Virus record (IMG/VR): IMGVR_UViG_3300046463_000374
Span: 1-39,561 of that record
Source: a virus
Reading direction: 5' to 3' (one strand)
DNA length: 39,561 nucleotides
Part shown: in pieces, positions 8,064 to 14,222 of the stretch
How positions within the stretch are numbered: the stretch's first letter is position 1
Layout of the letters: every line of letters begins with the position of its first letter
Notes under the pieces: generated by a model
Told to the model about the DNA's origin: nothing
What the model saw: the letters and a program-made list of their open reading frames with translations, nothing else
Database searches by the model: none
Program-made: the position numbers and the translations under genes

Positions 8064-8618
8064 TCAGAGAATCGGCTTTTCGGGAATCGGCTCGTCGGGC
8101 GAGATGAATGTGTCTGTCGCCGTCATTCCGCCGTCGTCGCCGCCCCCGCCCGCCTCGCGCTCGATCTTAAGCAGTTCGGCGCGCGTGCGCTCTAGCGATT
8201 CCACGCGCCGCGCGATGCGCTCGACGTGCTCGCCGTAATCGACGCGCTTGCGCACCGTTTCATCGCCTGGGCCGAACTCTGACGCCTCGCGATCGTGACG
8301 CTGCACGACTTCGAGGCCGTCTTTGTCGCTCTCGAACGCCTTCGCCTCTGCATCTAGCGCGCGGCGCATGCGGAACCGCAGCAGCGTGATTTCCGCGTCA
8401 AGCGTGCCGATGCGCGCCGTCACCGCGTCGAAGTCGCCTTTTTCCTCGTCGGTCAGGAACTTCCCGTAAATGCCATGCTTCGTGGCGTGCTGGTTCTGCT
8501 TGGGCGCCCCGTCCGATGCGCCGCCGTGAATGCGGCAGACGGTTTTACCGGGGACCGCCTTCGCTTGGCACTGCGCGCCAGTGGAGCGCGCGAACGCCTT
8601 GCATTGCGCGCGCTTCAT
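8064..8618 (-). CDS. terS: Terminase small subunit
   Basis: A 184-residue protein directly upstream of terL. I start at MKRAQCKAFAR (8618) because AGGAG sits seven bases ahead; an ATG six codons earlier has only a weak site. The N-terminus has a Cys/His cluster (CKAFARSTGAQCQAKAV, CRIHGGA) seen in a set of phage small terminases, which probably binds zinc. The middle is a long coiled coil (residues 60-165), suited to ring formation. The tail is acidic and would contact the large subunit. It should recognise the packaging start site. It is the first gene of the leftward late block, divergent from the plus-strand accessory genes. Confidence 0.82.
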   Translation of the reverse strand: MKRAQCKAFARSTGAQCQAKAVPGKTVCRIHGGASDGAPKQNQHATKHGIYGKFLTDEEKGDFDAVTARIGTLDAEITLLRFRMRRALDAEAKAFESDKDGLEVVQRHDREASEFGPGDETVRKRVDYGEHVERIARRVESLERTRAELLKIEREAGGGGDDGGMTATDTFISPDEPIPEKPIL

Positions 8619-8629
8619 TGAATCTCCTG

Positions 8630-8657
8630 TTGACATATGCTCTCGTTAGGGTAGTAT
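8630..8657 (+). promoter_or_regulatory. Sigma-70 type promoter for the plus-strand accessory genes
   Basis: TTGACA (8630-8635), 16-base spacer, TAGTAT (8652-8657), directed rightward into the GTG-start gene at 8693. It overlaps the 5' end of terS, so early rightward and late leftward transcription start from the same 70 bases. Confidence 0.65.
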
Positions 8658-8692
8658 TTCAGAACAGCACAACCCGAAAGAGAGGATACGAA

Positions 8693-9037
8693 GTGAAACC
8701 GTTTGATCTTGAACGCGCCAAAGCGGGCGCGAAACTGGTGACGCGCGATGGGCGCAAGGTGACGCGCTTTGAGCACGATGCAAAATGCGTCGTCGAAGAG
8801 TTTCCTTGCGAAGCCCACTTTGAGAACGGCGAGTTCGGCTATTTCACCGCCGCCGGGTCGTATTACGGCTTTGGCGTGAGCGACCTAGACCTTTTCATCG
8901 CACCCGACACGCGCACCGTCTACGTGAACGTGTTCCCCGGCGGTCATGCCGACTGGTTCGACACCGAAGCCGAAGCCCGCGCCGGACTCAACGCCCGCGC
9001 GCTGAAAATCGCCGTGCCGGTCACGTTCGAGGTCTGA
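8693..9037 (+). CDS. Hypothetical phage protein with PFDLERAKAGA N-terminus (114 aa)
   Basis: Starts with GTG at 8693 after AGGA. The N-terminal pattern VKPFDLERAKAGAKLVTRDG is a recurrent module in proteobacterial phage proteins of unknown function, which I know only as an uncharacterised family. The rest is a small beta-rich domain (FENGEFGYFTAAGSYYGFG), then DLDLFIAPDTRTVYVNVFPG. No catalytic residues, signal or membrane segment are seen. It is the first gene of the rightward accessory block and probably expressed early from the promoter at 8630. Function is unknown. Confidence 0.75.
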   Translation: MKPFDLERAKAGAKLVTRDGRKVTRFEHDAKCVVEEFPCEAHFENGEFGYFTAAGSYYGFGVSDLDLFIAPDTRTVYVNVFPGGHADWFDTEAEARAGLNARALKIAVPVTFEV

Positions 9038-9038
9038 C

Positions 9039-9188
9039 GTGCCCTATGTGAAGTGGTGGATTTACCGGGGCGCCGCGCTTGTCGCGACGCTGATGCAGAA
9101 AACCGAGAGCGGGGCACTTGAACTCGCCGCGCTAATGACGCAGATTCCGAGCGATCAGTTGATCGCGCAGACTAGGGAGCGGAAATGA
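9039..9188 (+). CDS. Small hypothetical protein (49 aa)
   Basis: A GTG-initiated frame one base after the previous stop, VPYVKWWIYRGAALVATLMQ to RERK, whose TGA overlaps the next ATG as ATGA. The tight joints on both sides support it as a gene. A short hydrophobic patch (IYRGAALVATLM) is flanked by positive residues, so it may touch a membrane or simply form an amphipathic helix. The C-terminal half is polar and helical. No family is recognised. Confidence 0.5.
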   Translation: MPYVKWWIYRGAALVATLMQKTESGALELAALMTQIPSDQLIAQTRERK

Positions 9189-9874
9189 CAGACAACAAAC
9201 GCGCGGCAGACGATGCGGAGCGGGAAGCGTTCGAGGCGTGGGAAGCAAGTGCGCCGGTGATTTCGCCATTTGCGGCATGGAAAGCCCGAGCCGCGCTGTC
9301 GTCCCGCGCCGATGGCGGCAAGGATTCGAGCGATGCGCTGACAGTATGGCGAGCGATAGCCGAAGAAGCCGAAGCCGTGGTTCAGCGGGGTGTGAAATAC
9401 CTGCTGCTGAGCGAGGAAATGTGCATTCGCTTGGGTGGCGCACTCGAAACCGCCCCGCAAGCCGAGTGCGCACACAAGTTCGTGCCGTATTACGAAGGTG
9501 TGCAACTGTGCGAGAAGTGCAAAGCAACGCAAGCCGAGTGCGCACCGCGTGAGGCGCAGCCGGATGGATACGGGGCAACAGACTTCGGGTACGAGATTGT
9601 GGGAGCGCACATTGAGGAGGGGGACAGGCGCCTGATGGCGATGCTTATCTCCGCACTCGGAAGCGATCATCCGGCAATCGCTGATCTCGTCGCGCTTATC
9701 TTCCGCGCTAAACCCGCCGCCCCTACGCCTGAGCGTGCGGACGCCGAACTGACGCCGGATCGCATCTGCCAGATTGCATACATGCACTCGTCAGACGACG
9801 ATGAACCTCTTTTCAGCTTCGGTCGTCGTGAATTGCTTGAATTCGTTGCGGCCGTGAGGGAGTTGAGCAAATGA
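9185..9874 (+). CDS. Mosaic hypothetical protein with CxxC segment (229 aa)
   Basis: A 229-residue acidic protein that looks assembled from modules. There is an N-terminal helical part (REAFEAWEASAPVISPFAAW), a Cys/His segment near residues 93-120 (CAHKFVPYYEG, LCEKCK) that could bind one metal, and a C-terminal helical part. The linker ERADA near residue 182 is encoded by a 16-base sequence that recurs exactly twice in the next gene. Similar modular small proteins are common in Burkholderia phages; this is background knowledge, not a database result. Its ATG overlaps the previous stop. Function is unknown. Confidence 0.7.
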   Translation: MTDNKRAADDAEREAFEAWEASAPVISPFAAWKARAALSSRADGGKDSSDALTVWRAIAEEAEAVVQRGVKYLLLSEEMCIRLGGALETAPQAECAHKFVPYYEGVQLCEKCKATQAECAPREAQPDGYGATDFGYEIVGAHIEEGDRRLMAMLISALGSDHPAIADLVALIFRAKPAAPTPERADAELTPDRICQIAYMHSSDDDEPLFSFGRRELLEFVAAVRELSK

Positions 9875-10188
9875 CAGACTCTGAAATTAATAAGCTTTGG
9901 TGCGATTGCGGTGGTTATCACAAACAATTCGCCCGCGCCATTGAATCCCGTTTATTGGCTGAGCGTGCGGACGCCGACACAGCGGGGGCCGCTGAGTATA
10001 TTGGGCCGCATGGTCGGGCGCTGTTGGATGCTATGGCGAGTCAGGAGCGTGCGGACGCCGGGAAGGATGCGGCGCTGACGGATGAACAGATTCGCCGCGT
10101 GGCCGTCGCGTATTACGCAGATGGCTCGTATGACGATGAACTGATCGGATTCGCCCGCGCAATCCTAGCCGCGAACAAGGGGCGCTAG
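9871..10188 (+). CDS. Hypothetical protein sharing ERADA linkers with its neighbour (105 aa)
   Basis: Starts at an ATG that overlaps the previous TGA. The protein is acidic and helical, ending in ALTDEQIRRVAVAYYADG and a short FARAILAANKGR tail. Two of its linkers (LAERADADT and SQERADAGK) come from the same 16-base DNA repeat as the one in the upstream gene, pointing to growth by recombination between short repeats. It starts with MTDSEINKLWCDCGGYH, a possible metal-binding Cys/His patch. The last four bases overlap the stop of the convergent minus-strand gene. Confidence 0.65.
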   Translation: MTDSEINKLWCDCGGYHKQFARAIESRLLAERADADTAGAAEYIGPHGRALLDAMASQERADAGKDAALTDEQIRRVAVAYYADGSYDDELIGFARAILAANKGR

Positions 10189-10457
10189 ACCGGACTCATT
10201 CCCGCCAGGCGGTCGGCTACCAATTTCGAGTAGCCGATAATATCGTGCCAGTTGTCGTGATAGTCCGGGTCGCCGTTCAGGATTCTCGCGATCTTGTCGC
10301 CGATGACCTCTAGCGCCTGCTTCTGATCCGGTTGCAGGCGCGCCCATCCTGGCGCCTGCCACATCACTTCCTTAATCCCCTGCGCGATCACCGCGTGATC
10401 AGCAAACACGCCATATCGAGCGCCGCGCTCGGCGAGTGTGTGCGCGATGTCGGTCAT
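10185..10457 (-). CDS. DUF6378-like protein (90 aa)
   Basis: A 90-residue minus-strand gene among plus-strand genes, preceded by AGGGAGA. The sequence TLAERGARYGVFADHAVIAQ, the later KQALEVIGDKIARILNGDP, and HDNWHDIIGYSKLVADRL match my memory of the DUF6378 family found in many phages and prophages. The family has no established function; its conserved Asp/His/Trp positions hint at an enzyme or nucleotide-binding role. It is divergent from the gene at 10570 across a shared regulatory cassette and convergent with the gene ending at 10188. Confidence 0.7.
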   Translation of the reverse strand: MTDIAHTLAERGARYGVFADHAVIAQGIKEVMWQAPGWARLQPDQKQALEVIGDKIARILNGDPDYHDNWHDIIGYSKLVADRLAGMSPV

Positions 10458-10478
10458 CCGGGTTTCTCCCTAGCAAAT

Positions 10479-10525
10479 AACAGCGAAAATAGTTGTTGAC
10501 TGTTCAAATCTCTCGGCGGTATGAT
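10479..10525 (+). promoter_or_regulatory. Regulatory cassette copy 1: promoter plus upstream element
   Basis: A 26-base element (10479-10504) with inverted ends AACAG and CTGTT contains the -35 TTGACT (10496-10501). An 18-base spacer leads to -10 TATGAT (10520-10525). The downstream leader has a GCGCT/AGCGC hairpin and a CCGGAGAGA ribosome site. The 26-base element is identical in copy 2 at 12309. Confidence 0.7.
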
Positions 10526-10569
10526 TCATCTCATGCGCTGAACGAAGCGCGCCAACCGGAGAGAAGAAA

Positions 10570-10803
10570 ATGAACGCATCGCACACCACCGAATTCATGT
10601 TCGACAACGGCGAATACTTCGCGGCACACACCTCGAACGGCGGCGTCCGCGTTGGCATGAACAACGTTGTTGCGCTGGAAGTCGCCGCGGATCACGAGTT
10701 GTACGCCGAAATGCTCGCGCTGACCGAAGACAACGCCGAAGCGTTCATCGACGCGCAGATCGAAGCCGGCCGCATCCCCCTCAGCGTTTTCAACCGCATC
10801 TAA
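10570..10803 (+). CDS. Small acidic hypothetical protein (77 aa)
   Basis: A 77-residue acidic protein (MNASHTTEFMFDNGEYFAAH at the start, ending LSVFNRI) with an ideal ribosome site CCGGAGAGA eight bases ahead of its ATG. It is driven by regulatory cassette copy 1. It mixes short beta-like segments at the start with an acidic helical second half. No enzyme motif, membrane segment or Cys is present. Its small size, acidity and strong expression signals would suit an inhibitor or DNA mimic, but that is speculation; no family is recognised. Confidence 0.7.
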   Translation: MNASHTTEFMFDNGEYFAAHTSNGGVRVGMNNVVALEVAADHELYAEMLALTEDNAEAFIDAQIEAGRIPLSVFNRI

Positions 10804-10841
10804 CAACCGCGCCCGGTACGCCGGGCAAGCCGAGGCAGACC

Positions 10842-10994
10842 ATGACCGTAGCCGAACTGATAATAGCCCTGCAAAAGCTCCCGCAGAACCAAGAGGTGCG
10901 AATCTACGATGCGACCGCGGGCGAATACCGCCAGATCGCGCAGACCGAGCAGGAGCCGAACTGGATCACCGTCGACGTCGAGCCCATAATATGA
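10842..10994 (+). CDS. Small hypothetical protein (50 aa)
   Basis: ATG at 10842 after GAGGC, giving MTVAELIIALQKLPQNQEVR and ending ITVDVEPII. The pattern of a helical start followed by a strand with an aspartate (RIYDATAGEYRQI) is common to a family of tiny phage proteins beginning xxVxELIxxLxxLPQ, which has no known function. The stop overlaps the next ATG as ATATGA. It is most likely co-transcribed with the gene at 10570. Confidence 0.6.
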   Translation: MTVAELIIALQKLPQNQEVRIYDATAGEYRQIAQTEQEPNWITVDVEPII

Positions 10995-11080
10995 GCCGCC
11001 TCGCGTACTACCGCCACCTTCGCGCGCAAGGGTTCGCCGCCCTTGACGCGTTCCGATACATCAAGCATTGGAGCAAGTGA
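10991..11080 (+). CDS. Very small basic protein (29 aa)
   Basis: A 29-residue frame MSRLAYYRHLRAQGFAALDA to HWSK, coupled by stop-start overlaps at both ends (10991-10994 and TGATG at 11078-11082). The composition is basic and aromatic, consistent with one amphipathic helix. Short proteins of the form YRxLRAxGFxAxxA are frequent in phage early regions. I infer it is real mainly from its exact packing. Confidence 0.5.
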   Translation: MSRLAYYRHLRAQGFAALDAFRYIKHWSK

Positions 11081-11262
11081 TGACCGAACAAATGCCGCGG
11101 CGCGTGAAAGATGCACTTGGCGACGCGAAGAAAAGCCTGCTCGACGCGATCAGAGAAATCGAAGATATGCCGCCAACCCGACGTTCGGCGAATGCGCAGC
11201 GCTCCCTGCTGTCGATTGCAGAGCGCATCGAGACTTGGCAAAGCCGATACTGCGACGGCTAA
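11080..11262 (+). CDS. Small hypothetical protein (60 aa)
   Basis: Starts at 11080 (MTEQMPRRVKDALGDAKKSL), where the ATG overlaps the previous TGA; an ATG four codons upstream lies inside the previous gene. The protein is mostly one long amphipathic helix with a short turn (DMPPTRRSANAQ) and a second helix. No motif is recognised. It ends the short plus-strand group that began at 10570; the following 114 bases to the convergent minus-strand gene hold nothing I can support. Confidence 0.55.
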   Translation: MTEQMPRRVKDALGDAKKSLLDAIREIEDMPPTRRSANAQRSLLSIAERIETWQSRYCDG

Positions 11263-11376
11263 CCCCGCACGTCACCAGGAGAGCAGCAGCGCGCCCCGAC
11301 CAAGTGCGGGCGCGAGCAGTACCAACAGCGGACCTCGCGCGCGTCACAGGGTTGATTCGCGGGCGCGCGCGGGTAA

Positions 11377-11670
11377 TTAGTGACCTTGTATCGAATCGCG
11401 TTGCGCAGCGCGTCGTTCATCGCCCGATCGCTCCTTCATCATTTCATCAGCAACGCCGAATCGCATCACCGCAAGCATTCTCGCCACCTCCGGCCCGGTC
11501 CTGAAGATCGTTCCGTTCTCGGTCGCGGTCATATAGGCGTCTTCCCACGTCACGCCCGAATGCGCCGCAAAGTAATCGCGCAGGGTCTTTCCATCTTCGC
11601 GCAGTTCCCGTACCTCTTTCAGCACGTCATCGAGCGTTGTCGGTTCGCGCATCAGCACGTCGTCACTCAT
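11377..11670 (-). CDS. Hypothetical protein (97 aa), last gene of a minus-strand accessory group
   Basis: Start is taken at MSDDVLMREPTTLDDVLKEV (11670), whose ATG overlaps the stop of the upstream membrane-protein gene. The first 40 residues form an amphipathic helix or coiled coil (LDDVLKEVRELREDGKTL). A second acidic part follows (TWEDAYMTATENGTIF). The C-terminus is charged. It might associate with the upstream small membrane proteins, but no family is recognised. It is the end of the four-gene run from 12297 to 11377. Confidence 0.6.
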   Translation of the reverse strand: MSDDVLMREPTTLDDVLKEVRELREDGKTLRDYFAAHSGVTWEDAYMTATENGTIFRTGPEVARMLAVMRFGVADEMMKERSGDERRAAQRDSIQGH

Positions 11671-11840
11671 GGCGCCACCCGCCATAGAACCATCGCAACG
11701 CCCGCAGCAATCGAGAGGACGCCACCAGCAAAGGAGATGACGCCGATCGCCGCATACCAATCCGGCCTGTCAGCGAATCCGAGATCGAATACCATCATCA
11801 GCGCCACGACGCACAGCAGGAAAAATCCGATGGCGATCAT
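11667..11840 (-). CDS. Small two-helix membrane protein (57 aa)
   Basis: MIAIGFFLLCVVALMMVFDL starts the protein at 11840; GAGG precedes it and the ATG overlaps the preceding TGA. Two hydrophobic helices, about residues 2-18 and 30-53, are joined by a short polar loop (GFADRPDWYAA), so both ends should be on one side of the inner membrane. It lies in a minus-strand run of small proteins that includes another membrane protein. Holin-like size, but it sits far from the lysis cassette, so superinfection exclusion or another membrane role is as likely. Confidence 0.6.
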   Translation of the reverse strand: MIAIGFFLLCVVALMMVFDLGFADRPDWYAAIGVISFAGGVLSIAAGVAMVLWRVAP

Positions 11841-12016
11841 GCGCGCCTCGCAAGATATTTCTTCGCCGCCCACTGCGCGACCTCGCAAAACACGGTCACA
11901 GCTACGCAGATACCAGAGACGATCGCATCAACCTTGCTTCCGCGCTTAAGAGCGTCGAGAAACGTAATGGTGACGGCGCCGAAAACGAACCAGTGACACT
12001 TGTCCGAAAGTTTCAC
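11837..12016 (-). CDS. Small membrane protein (59 aa)
   Basis: A GTG-start frame (12016) that overlaps the previous TGA, reading VKLSDKCHWFVFGAVTITFL and ending KKYLARRA; its stop overlaps the next ATG. There are hydrophobic stretches at residues 8-20 and 32-47, and a basic C-terminus, so probably one or two membrane passes with the basic end inside. The joints on both sides make it convincing despite its size. No family is recognised. Confidence 0.55.
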   Translation of the reverse strand: MKLSDKCHWFVFGAVTITFLDALKRGSKVDAIVSGICVAVTVFCEVAQWAAKKYLARRA

Positions 12017-12297
12017 CCAAACCTCGCAATGCGCATCCCGAGAATGTGCGCGTAGTCCCGCATGTGGCTCAACTGAACGCCGAGCAAGTGACGGTCGATG
12101 TCGCCCAGGTCGCGATATGCGCCGCTTCCGAAGAAATCGCAGAGCTTGTCGAGCCGCGCGTCGAGTTCGGCTTTCTCGTCGATTACGCGCTGTTGCCAGT
12201 CAGGACGGCACGCGCCGCACATCGAGCGCTCGGCACTCATGCAACGCGGTTCGCTCGTCGTGTCGACCAACATCGAGAACCCGGATTCGTCCATCAT
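12013..12297 (-). CDS. Phage protein with conserved VIDEKAELD C-terminal domain (94 aa)
   Basis: Start is at MMDESGFSML (12297), with GGAGA six bases upstream. The first 30 residues contain four Cys (CMSAERSMCGAC) that could bind metal. The remainder (RVIDEKAELDARLDKLCDFF, then LSHMRDYAHILGMRIARFG) is a two-helix hairpin that I recognise as a recurrent small phage domain of unknown function. It is the first gene of the minus-strand group and lies back to back with the gene at 12400 across regulatory cassette copy 2, an arrangement repeated at the two other cassettes. Confidence 0.68.
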   Translation of the reverse strand: MMDESGFSMLVDTTSEPRCMSAERSMCGACRPDWQQRVIDEKAELDARLDKLCDFFGSGAYRDLGDIDRHLLGVQLSHMRDYAHILGMRIARFG

Positions 12298-12308
12298 CTC
12301 TTTCTCCG

Positions 12309-12354
12309 AACAGCGAAAATAGTTGTTGACTGTTAAATCTCGCGCGAATATGAT
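12309..12354 (+). promoter_or_regulatory. Regulatory cassette copy 2: promoter plus upstream element
   Basis: The 26-base element (12309-12334) is identical to copy 1. It carries -35 TTGACT (12326-12331), then a 17-base spacer and TATGAT (12349-12354). The leader again has a GCGCT/AGCGC hairpin and CTACCGGAGAGA before the ATG at 12400. Confidence 0.7.
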
Positions 12355-12399
12355 TCGTCCATGCGCTGACAGAAGCGCACCTACCGGAGAGAATAAAAA

Positions 12400-12678
12400 A
12401 TGAACCAGACCTTTGCTCAATACATCGCCCGCACCATTGAAGGCGCGACCGCCGCCGCCGAATTCGCGCACCTGTCGGCTCGACTCGACTTCGACTCAAA
12501 CGCGGAGCGCGCGATGAAGCTGCTCGCGGGCGGAACGAAGAGTGATGGATACCTTCACGGCTTTTCTAAGCTCATGGCGCGTATCACAAAGCGGGGCGAG
12601 GGCATCGAATCGGCTCTAGACTCGGTAATTTCCGAGTTTCGGGAGGCGCTCGAAGTTGCCGAGGCCGACGCGGAATGA
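12400..12678 (+). CDS. Hypothetical protein (92 aa)
   Basis: A 92-residue mostly helical protein (MNQTFAQYIARTIEGATAAA to VAEADAE) with a strong ribosome site CTACCGGAGAGA. It is expressed from regulatory cassette copy 2 and followed by an intrinsic terminator, so it forms its own transcription unit. The C-terminal half is acidic. No family, signal or membrane segment is recognised. Its leader contains the sequence complementary to the predicted small RNA at 15.0 kb, so it may be under that RNA's control (inference). Confidence 0.7.
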   Translation: MNQTFAQYIARTIEGATAAAEFAHLSARLDFDSNAERAMKLLAGGTKSDGYLHGFSKLMARITKRGEGIESALDSVISEFREALEVAEADAE

Positions 12679-12682
12679 AACC

Positions 12683-12705
12683 AAGCCCCGAAAGGGGCTT
12701 TTCTC
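12683..12705 (+). terminator. Intrinsic terminator after the 92-aa gene
   Basis: AAGCCCC (12683-12689), GAAA tetraloop, GGGGCTT (12694-12700), then TTCT. A compact rightward terminator. Confidence 0.8.
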
Positions 12706-13330
12706 ATTGGTTGAGAGCGGCGGGGTTTCGCTCAATGGCTGTCTTACGCGCGATAGTCCGTCGCGCTGCCCGCTGTCGGCTTTGACATGCCCTAGCTCTC
12801 ACGGCTGGCGAATCGGACGCGCCATCACTGAAGTTCGCGCCGTTATGCGTTGAAACGACTCCGTTTCGCCATGCGTGAGAGGCCCGGTTACGTTGTCCGG
12901 GGTCGCTTAGGTGATCGCGACCGTGACCGACTTACTTCCGCTTCGCAGGGGTGTGTAGAGAGTCGGTTTCTGCCCATCGAGCGAACCGGCATGCGCGGGT
13001 TCGTTGTATGGCCGACCCTCACGACTGGGGACTCAATCCCGATACTTCGCCGCATCCATGGGGATCGGGTTCCACGTTTTGGAGTCGCCATGCGCGAGAG
13101 TGCCGGTTACAGCGCGGTTCCGGCGCCGGCGTCCCGGCTGACACACTGGTGCGCTAAACATCGCCGCTGCCTTTCGGCTACTACGGCAAGCGTTGTGCCG
13201 CGACTTGGTGAGCAGGTAGGGAAGGGAACGCAGAGCGGCGCGCGACCTTATCGCCACGTTCGCCGGACGTCGAAACAATCCGGTGTAGGCGGAACGATCA
13301 AGCCGTCACTCGCGCATTCACGCGCCGCGC
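12705..13330. other. Gene-free, highly structured region with two copies of a long helix; candidate non-coding RNA
   Basis: No frame here has ribosome sites or protein-like composition. Pairing is dense. CTCTCACG-GCT-GGCGAA (12796-12812) pairs with TTCGCC-ATG-CGTGAGAG (12865-12881), giving 14 pairs around a three-by-three internal loop. A related pair is CTCACGACTGGGGACTC (13018-13034) with 13082-13098, 13 of 17 paired. The right arms belong to a 25-base repeat (12867-12891 and 13086-13110, 22 of 25 identical). Other stems are GGTCGC/GCGACC (12901/12917), GAACC/GGTTC inside GTCGG/CCGAC (12962/13012), and CCCGAT/ATCGGG (13038/13064). Strand is undecided. A decayed gene is the alternative. Confidence 0.5.
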
Positions 13331-13345
13331 CCCTTCCCATGATCG

Positions 13346-13495
13346 TTATCGCAGGAACTTCACAATCGGCAGCACGACGATCGATAGCACGCCAACCGCG
13401 CCAGCGACCCAGGCAGTGCCGAGCGCAAGGCCGATCGCAAGCTCTTTCGCGTGATGCAGCACGGCCGACGTGCGGCGAATTCGAATGGCCTTCAT
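13346..13495 (-). CDS. Small membrane protein (49 aa)
   Basis: A 49-residue frame MKAIRIRRTSAVLHHAKELA to IVVLPIVKFLR whose ATG overlaps the preceding TGA. The N-terminus is basic. A long hydrophobic segment (about residues 20-46, IGLALGTAWVAGAVGVLSIV) is followed by KFLR, so a single membrane pass with positive charges on both sides. It is coupled to the gene at 13492-13866. No family is recognised; it is another member of this phage's set of coupled small membrane proteins. Confidence 0.6.
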   Translation of the reverse strand: MKAIRIRRTSAVLHHAKELAIGLALGTAWVAGAVGVLSIVVLPIVKFLR

Positions 13496-13866
13496 GCCGC
13501 AATCCCTTCCGTGATCGTCACGCACTCGCCGGGCGCCTTCGCCTCGCGGATATGCGGCGCCTCGCGTTGCAGATACTTCTCGTCGTATGCCGGCTTGCGG
13601 TCAGGTTCGCCGCCGGGTTCCTCGTCATCCTTCGTGGGCGCGATCGCGAGCAGAACGTGTTCAGCGATACGGCTTGCCGGCCCGAGCGCGCGAGACACTT
13701 CGAGCGGGTCGGACTCGCCGCACATGACGCGCTTCACGAGACCAGTCATCGCAACCCGGTATTGCATCGTGTGATCCGCCCAGGCGGGTTCGCTATGCCG
13801 GCCGGTGTCGACGTGCCACTGTCGAACGACTTCGTGAAGGATTCGCGCGCATGTTCCGGGAGTCAT
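13492..13866 (-). CDS. Hypothetical protein (124 aa)
   Basis: Start is taken at MTPGTCARILHEVVRQWHVD (13866) with GAGG ahead; the open frame extends upstream but without a better site. It is a mixed helical protein with charged regions (APTKDDEEPGGEPDRKPAYD near residue 80), which is probably a flexible linker, and a C-terminal ECVTITEGIAA. No catalytic motif is seen. It is transcribed leftward, away from regulatory cassette copy 3, and overlaps the next small membrane-protein gene by four bases. Function is unknown. Confidence 0.55.
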   Translation of the reverse strand: MTPGTCARILHEVVRQWHVDTGRHSEPAWADHTMQYRVAMTGLVKRVMCGESDPLEVSRALGPASRIAEHVLLAIAPTKDDEEPGGEPDRKPAYDEKYLQREAPHIREAKAPGECVTITEGIAA

Positions 13867-13993
13867 CAAAGCCTCGCATTGGTGTGAGATGCAAGGCATG
13901 ACCGAAAGGGACGCTCCCCGTCGTCGAATACCCTGCGAGATGCAGAGCATATCGTATCACACCTTCGAGGTAGTTTAGAAGCGCATTTTTCAT
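13793..13993 (-). CDS. Possible short overlapping protein (66 aa), weak
   Basis: A frame from 13993 starts MKNALLNYLEGVIRYALHLA. The leader GGGCAAACCCGG before its ATG resembles the GGGAGAAACCCGG leader of the minus gene at cassette copy 1. Its second half runs in another frame over the 124-aa gene and has Arg-rich shadow-like composition. It may be a real short gene, a leader, or chance. The shared leader with copy 1 is the only good argument for it. Confidence 0.25.
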   Translation of the reverse strand: MKNALLNYLEGVIRYALHLAGYSTTGSVPFGHALHLTPMRGFDDSRNMRANPSRSRSTVARRHRPA

Positions 13994-14013
13994 CCGGGTT
14001 TGCCCTATCGAAT

Positions 14014-14060
14014 CACAGCGAGATATTCTGTTGACTGTTTGAATCTCTGTGCGATATGAT
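14014..14060 (+). promoter_or_regulatory. Regulatory cassette copy 3 (diverged): promoter plus upstream element
   Basis: A diverged version of the 26-base element (14014-14039) with CACAG and CTGTT ends contains TTGACT (14031-14036). An 18-base spacer leads to TATGAT (14055-14060). It drives the acidic small gene at 14095. Confidence 0.65.
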
Positions 14061-14094
14061 TCAATCACTGGATCAACACCGCGAGGGACCGAAA

Positions 14095-14220
14095 ATGCTG
14101 CGCTACTATGACGACTTCGAAGCCGACAATTACGACGAAGAAGAGATGACAGACGAAGAGCGCCGCGCAGCACGCGACGAAGCGCAAGCCGATCGACACT
14201 TTGCACGGATGGACGACTGA
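14095..14220 (+). CDS. Very acidic small protein (41 aa)
   Basis: MLRYYDDFEADNYDEEEMTD leads into a charged helix ending DRHFARMDD. About a third of its residues are acidic. It starts with ATG at 14095 after GAGGGACC and is the first gene under cassette copy 3, two bases before the next gene. The acidity suggests a DNA-mimic or protein-binding role, but this is a guess with no family behind it. Confidence 0.55.
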   Translation: MLRYYDDFEADNYDEEEMTDEERRAARDEAQADRHFARMDD

Positions 14221-14222
14221 AA

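Noticed and set aside
10458-10530. Leftward promoter inside regulatory cassette copy 1
   Set aside because: TTGAAC with TGTTAT has a 19-base spacer and is not kept in copy 2; transcription source of the minus gene stays open.
12705-13330. tRNA gene in the structured region
   Set aside because: No cloverleaf with an acceptor stem, anticodon loop and T loop could be fitted; the helices are too long.
12850-13887. Long open plus-strand frame (345 codons)
   Set aside because: Arg-rich, no ribosome site at any start, and its second half lies antisense to two minus-strand genes with good signals. It is a by-product of high GC.
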